A stretch of DNA of 7,598 nt from Acidobacteriota bacterium (GTDB lineage Bacteria; Acidobacteriota; Blastocatellia; Pyrinomonadales; Pyrinomonadaceae), in the NCBI GenBank assembly GCA_003222835.1, contig QHXE01000639.1:1-7598 (forward strand). The letters run 5' to 3'. A model generated the notes under the pieces. It had not been told where the DNA came from. It searched no databases and saw nothing but the letters and a program-made list of their open reading frames with translations. The translations under genes were made by a program, and so were the position numbers. Below, one piece after another: positions 4,807-7,598 of this stretch (its first letter is position 1; the number at the start of each line of letters is the position of its first letter).

Positions 4807-5592
4807 TTACGCCGGTCCGAACCGTTTGCGATACTCGGTGGACGTAATAAATGCTTTGACCATCTCAGCGGCCACGAAGTTTCCATTGAAGGAATTCAAC
4901 TTGTTTAGCCAAAATTCAAAACCCGTGTAGTCCGCATCCGGAAAGTCGTTAGGGTTGCGTCGCAGATAACCAAAGAACTGCATCAGCACAAACGCGCGGT
5001 TGAACTCGGCGTTGTAGAGAGTCTGGTTTTCTGCGATCGCTCGCAAGACTTGCGCCCGCGTCATCGTGCCGTTGGTGAGCGCCTGGACCAGATTGTCCCG
5101 GTCCGATTGCGATAGGGCTCCGCCCGAATTTGTGTTCATCGTGTTGACAAACTGTGCGGCCGTCATCGTTAAAGGAAAGGCCGTTTGGAACCGCGAGCGA
5201 GTGACAAACTCTTCGGTAAAGGCCTGCTTGTTATTCTCCAATTGCTGTTGCCAGTCTCCGACGTTAACGACTACACCTTGTCCGATTTTCTGCGTGTCCG
5301 GCAAAAATTCACTCAACCTGACTACCGGCACTTGTAATGTGTGTGCGCCGCCCGTGGTTGAATTGCCCGTGCTGCTGCCGAAAGCGACTTTGTAAATCCG
5401 TTCGACCAGGTAACCTGTGTTTTGGAATTCGATCGAGATGAAGAAGGCAGCCGAACTGTTGATGCGCTGCAGATCAGTGCATGAAGGTTTCGGCGTGCAG
5501 TTGTCGATATTATTCGTCCAGAATGAAAGGCCTGCGGAATCCGCCTCGCGGTTCAGGAAATCGATATAGTGCTGGCGTACGAAGAAGCTTGA
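4807..5592 (-). other. DUF4214-type C-terminal module (domain within the 4807-7598 gene)
   Basis: About 261 residues. The first part has FVRQHYIDFLNREADSAGLS with a C-x5-C pair and SSAAFFISIEFQNTGYLVER. The centre has SEFLPDTQKIGQG and LENNKQAFTEEFVTRSRFQ. The last part has FNRAFVLMQFFGYLRRNPND and AEMVKAFITSTEYRKRFG. First and last parts look like two divergent copies of one DUF4214 unit (aromatic-x-x-x-L-x-R, then G-x-x-FW, then S-x-E-aromatic). The same arrangement closes the neighbouring protein at 1066-1830. Confidence 0.75.
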
Positions 5593-7598
5593 TACGTCTA
5601 TTTGGTTTGGGCCGTTGGACCCGTCGTTGTCATTGATGGTGATGGTGAGCACGGACGGCGAACCAAGCGATACGTTAATGCCCCCGGGATTACTCAAAGT
5701 GAGCGAAAAGGTCTCCGGGCCCTCGGCGTACGAATCGTCCACAATCGGGATCAAAATATTCTTCGCGGCCTCGTTGGCGGCAAAATTTAGGGTTCCCGAT
5801 GTGGCGATATAATCGCAGCGCGCCGATGCTGCGCCATTCGTAACACTACAGTCGTTGTTTCCCGCATTGTCACTGGTGGCGTAATTTACTGACGCCGGAA
5901 ATGAAATATCGCCACTGCGAGTGATCGTGATTGTCATGCTCACTTGGCCTTCGGTGATTGACTGGGAAGACGAACCCTGGAATTGGACCGTCGACGATCC
6001 GGGGCTAATCAACGGAATCTCCCACACCCCGCGTCCGTGCGTGCCCGCGCGCAGAATTCTGTTGCTCGGTTGAATCGCCAAATCAAAAACAGCGACGCGC
6101 GGAAAGCCGGCGCCAAAAGGAGCCCAATTTGCTCCGCCATCCGTCGAGCTATAGACTCCGATGTCCGTTCCGGCATACAAGACGTTCGAGTTCAACGGAT
6201 CGATCACCAGCGCGTTAATCGGTATGCTGGGAATGCCATTGGCGGCCGCATTCCAAATCGGCGCTGCCGGTGAAGTGCCCGAAGCCGCTACCAGATTCGT
6301 GATTTTCCAGATGCCCTGGCCCGCGGGAGCGTAAAACGAAAACGCTACATAGGCTGTGTTCTTATTATTCGGGTCGATTACCACGCGGCCTACAAACTTA
6401 TTCGCGCTTCCGTTTGGATTTGCGGGGAACGACGCGCTCGTAATATTGACGAGAGTCGACGAACCGGTAGAAGTCGCCCATATCTGGCCGCCCGCCAAAC
6501 CAACCATGCGAACGTTGTCACCCTGGGGCCAAATTGCGATCGAACTTATGGGACATGGAGAGCCCAGGCTGCCACACGCCGCGGAATTGATCGGCGCCTG
6601 ACTGGCGACCGTCATAGTGTCACCTCGATCCGTCGATCGATAAAGACGGTCAGTACCGAAATACAAAGTGTTCGGCGCTCCCGGACCCAGGGCCATCGGT
6701 GCGTAGAACAACACGTTATCGTTTATGTTTATACCGTTCTGAAGATAGGCGGCTGTGCCATCGCAGGGAACAGGCGTCAAGACATTCGAGCCACCGAATG
6801 CGCCGCGTGTTGGCCAGGAATCCTGTAGAGGCAAACAAGCGGTATTAACAGTGCGATCAAAGCCGATCTGCTCGCCTGTAAAATTATAGAACGTGTGGTA
6901 CATCGTGACGTTGGTAGTATTGGTCGCGCTCTGATCGATTAGCGCATAACCGCCGTCCCCGCCTTCAGCGTTCCTCCAATTGCCGGGCGAAGTCTGCTGA
7001 TACTCGGTTCCATTGTCCTGCGTTCCTCCGATCATCAGGTCCCGGTCGAGCGGATGTACCGCAATACCTTGAAACTGAAGAGTATTCAGCGAAGCCTTAT
7101 TAAGATTTGTCCAGGCGCTCCCCGCGTTACCGCTCGAAGATCGCTTCCACACGCCACCATCGTTTCCGGTGAAGATCGTCGTGCCGGCTCCGTCATAAAC
7201 CAGCGCGTGCGAGTCAGCATGAAGGCTGTTATCGTCGCGAGTAAACGATAAGCCGCCATTGGTAGACTTCTTCATTCCATCAGCGCAGCCACCACGTGCG
7301 TTCCCCCCAAGATAGACCTCATTAGGATCGTTCGGATTAACCGCAATTGGCATGTCGTAGTCGCACTGTCCATCGCAGAAGCCACCTCCGCCGGTAAGCT
7401 GAGTCGACCACGTCGCGCTAAGATTAAAGGGATCGATCTGCTTCCGCAGTGCTCCGCTTCCCGAGGAAGTGCATCCCGGAGTAGAGGTCGGCGTTTCGCT
7501 GGTCGCTGCGTAAGCTGTAACCACCGATGCTACTTTGTTGATTGCAAAGCTTGCTCTTGTATTGTTGGGCAGAGATAAAACTCGAGTAAAACTCGCCG
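4807..7598 (-). CDS. Secreted BNR/VPS10-like propeller protein with Calx-beta and DUF4214-type C-terminus; 5' partial
   Basis: The frame is open through the window edge (…FTRVLSLPNNTRASF), so the GTG at 7524 is probably not the start and the N-terminus, including any signal peptide, lies outside. Numbering from that GTG (905 codons): residues about 50-505 are propeller repeats with Asp-box-like motifs KKSTNGGLSF, YRSTDRGDT and YSSTDGGANW, and strand patterns such as IAVNPNDPNEVYLGG, VVIDPNNKNTAYVAF and LVIDPLNSNVLYAGTDIGVY, ending GTHGRGVWEIPL. Residues 512-634 form a Calx-beta domain (ITEGQVSMTITITRSGD, SGTLNFAANE, EGPETFSLTLSNP, ITINDND). Residues 645-905 form the DUF4214-type module. The propeller resembles sortilin/sialidase-type repeat proteins, but catalytic sialidase residues are not evident, so an enzymatic role is unsupported. 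It probably acts outside the cytoplasm in adhesion or binding. Confidence 0.88.
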   Translation of the reverse strand, partial: ASFTRVLSLPNNTRASFAINKVASVVTAYAATSETPTSTPGCTSSGSGALRKQIDPFNLSATWSTQLTGGGGFCDGQCDYDMPIAVNPNDPNEVYLGGNARGGCADGMKKSTNGGLSFTRDDNSLHADSHALVYDGAGTTIFTGNDGGVWKRSSSGNAGSAWTNLNKASLNTLQFQGIAVHPLDRDLMIGGTQDNGTEYQQTSPGNWRNAEGGDGGYALIDQSATNTTNVTMYHTFYNFTGEQIGFDRTVNTACLPLQDSWPTRGAFGGSNVLTPVPCDGTAAYLQNGININDNVLFYAPMALGPGAPNTLYFGTDRLYRSTDRGDTMTVASQAPINSAACGSLGSPCPISSIAIWPQGDNVRMVGLAGGQIWATSTGSSTLVNITSASFPANPNGSANKFVGRVVIDPNNKNTAYVAFSFYAPAGQGIWKITNLVAASGTSPAAPIWNAAANGIPSIPINALVIDPLNSNVLYAGTDIGVYSSTDGGANWAPFGAGFPRVAVFDLAIQPSNRILRAGTHGRGVWEIPLISPGSSTVQFQGSSSQSITEGQVSMTITITRSGDISFPASVNYATSDNAGNNDCSVTNGAASARCDYIATSGTLNFAANEAAKNILIPIVDDSYAEGPETFSLTLSNPGGINVSLGSPSVLTITINDNDGSNGPNQIDVSSFFVRQHYIDFLNREADSAGLSFWTNNIDNCTPKPSCTDLQRINSSAAFFISIEFQNTGYLVERIYKVAFGSSTGNSTTGGAHTLQVPVVRLSEFLPDTQKIGQGVVVNVGDWQQQLENNKQAFTEEFVTRSRFQTAFPLTMTAAQFVNTMNTNSGGALSQSDRDNLVQALTNGTMTRAQVLRAIAENQTLYNAEFNRAFVLMQFFGYLRRNPNDFPDADYTGFEFWLNKLNSFNGNFVAAEMVKAFITSTEYRKRFGPA

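Noticed and set aside
4684..4908. 74-codon open frame on the plus strand
   Set aside because: It begins in a palindromic repeat and ends inside the DUF4214-type coding region on the other strand. It is composed of repeat and antisense sequence.
7522..7524. GTG as the true start of the large propeller gene
   Set aside because: The frame is open upstream to the window edge, the first residues do not look like a signal peptide, and no ribosome binding site is evident.
4807..7598. Exo-sialidase activity for the BNR-like protein
   Set aside because: Asp-box-like motifs occur in many non-enzymatic propellers, and the sialidase arginine triad and FRIP-type motif were not recognised.

Overview
The window most likely comes from a member of the Acidobacteriota, probably the Blastocatellia or a related soil lineage. 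This rests on the protein architecture (secreted beta-propeller proteins with Pro-Thr/Pro-Ser linkers, a Solibacter-type TIGR03437-like domain, Calx-beta and DUF4214-type C-terminal modules) and on dense short palindromes between genes. No marker gene is present, so the assignment is an inference. All three genes are on the minus strand and are described in transcription order, from high to low coordinates.

7598-4807: a large secreted or surface protein whose 5' end lies outside the window. It has a BNR/VPS10-like propeller with Asp-box motifs, a Calx-beta domain, and a roughly 260-residue DUF4214-type C-terminal module.

4806-4320: a non-coding stretch of about 490 bases packed with palindromes. 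It holds a GC-rich hairpin, a back-to-back pair of 23-nt palindromes, a single CCAACT/AGTTGG palindrome, and two composite units of 75-76 nt in tail-to-tail orientation. The hairpin stems of these units covary.

4319-1066: one long gene for a second secreted protein of about 1,085 residues. It has a signal peptide, PD40/TolB-like propeller blades separated by SP/TP linkers, a TIGR03437-like domain, and the same DUF4214-type C-terminal module as its neighbour. The reading frame is broken at three places. Two breaks sit in C-runs inside Ser-Pro linkers and each is restored by one extra C, so the four open frames are pieces of one protein.

1065-846: a nested inverted-repeat element. An outer imperfect repeat of CATTTG/TCATTT-rich sequence flanks two small perfect palindromes.

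845-1: the 5' part of a GT4-type glycosyltransferase gene that runs off the window. About 35-45 residues are missing internally and the frame shifts at the join, probably through a microhomology deletion or an assembly collapse.

The two secreted proteins share only their C-terminal module, so that module probably does a common job such as anchoring, sorting or export, while the propellers supply individual functions. Nothing here proves that the glycosyltransferase acts on them. No RNA gene, CRISPR array, transposase or intact insertion sequence is visible.
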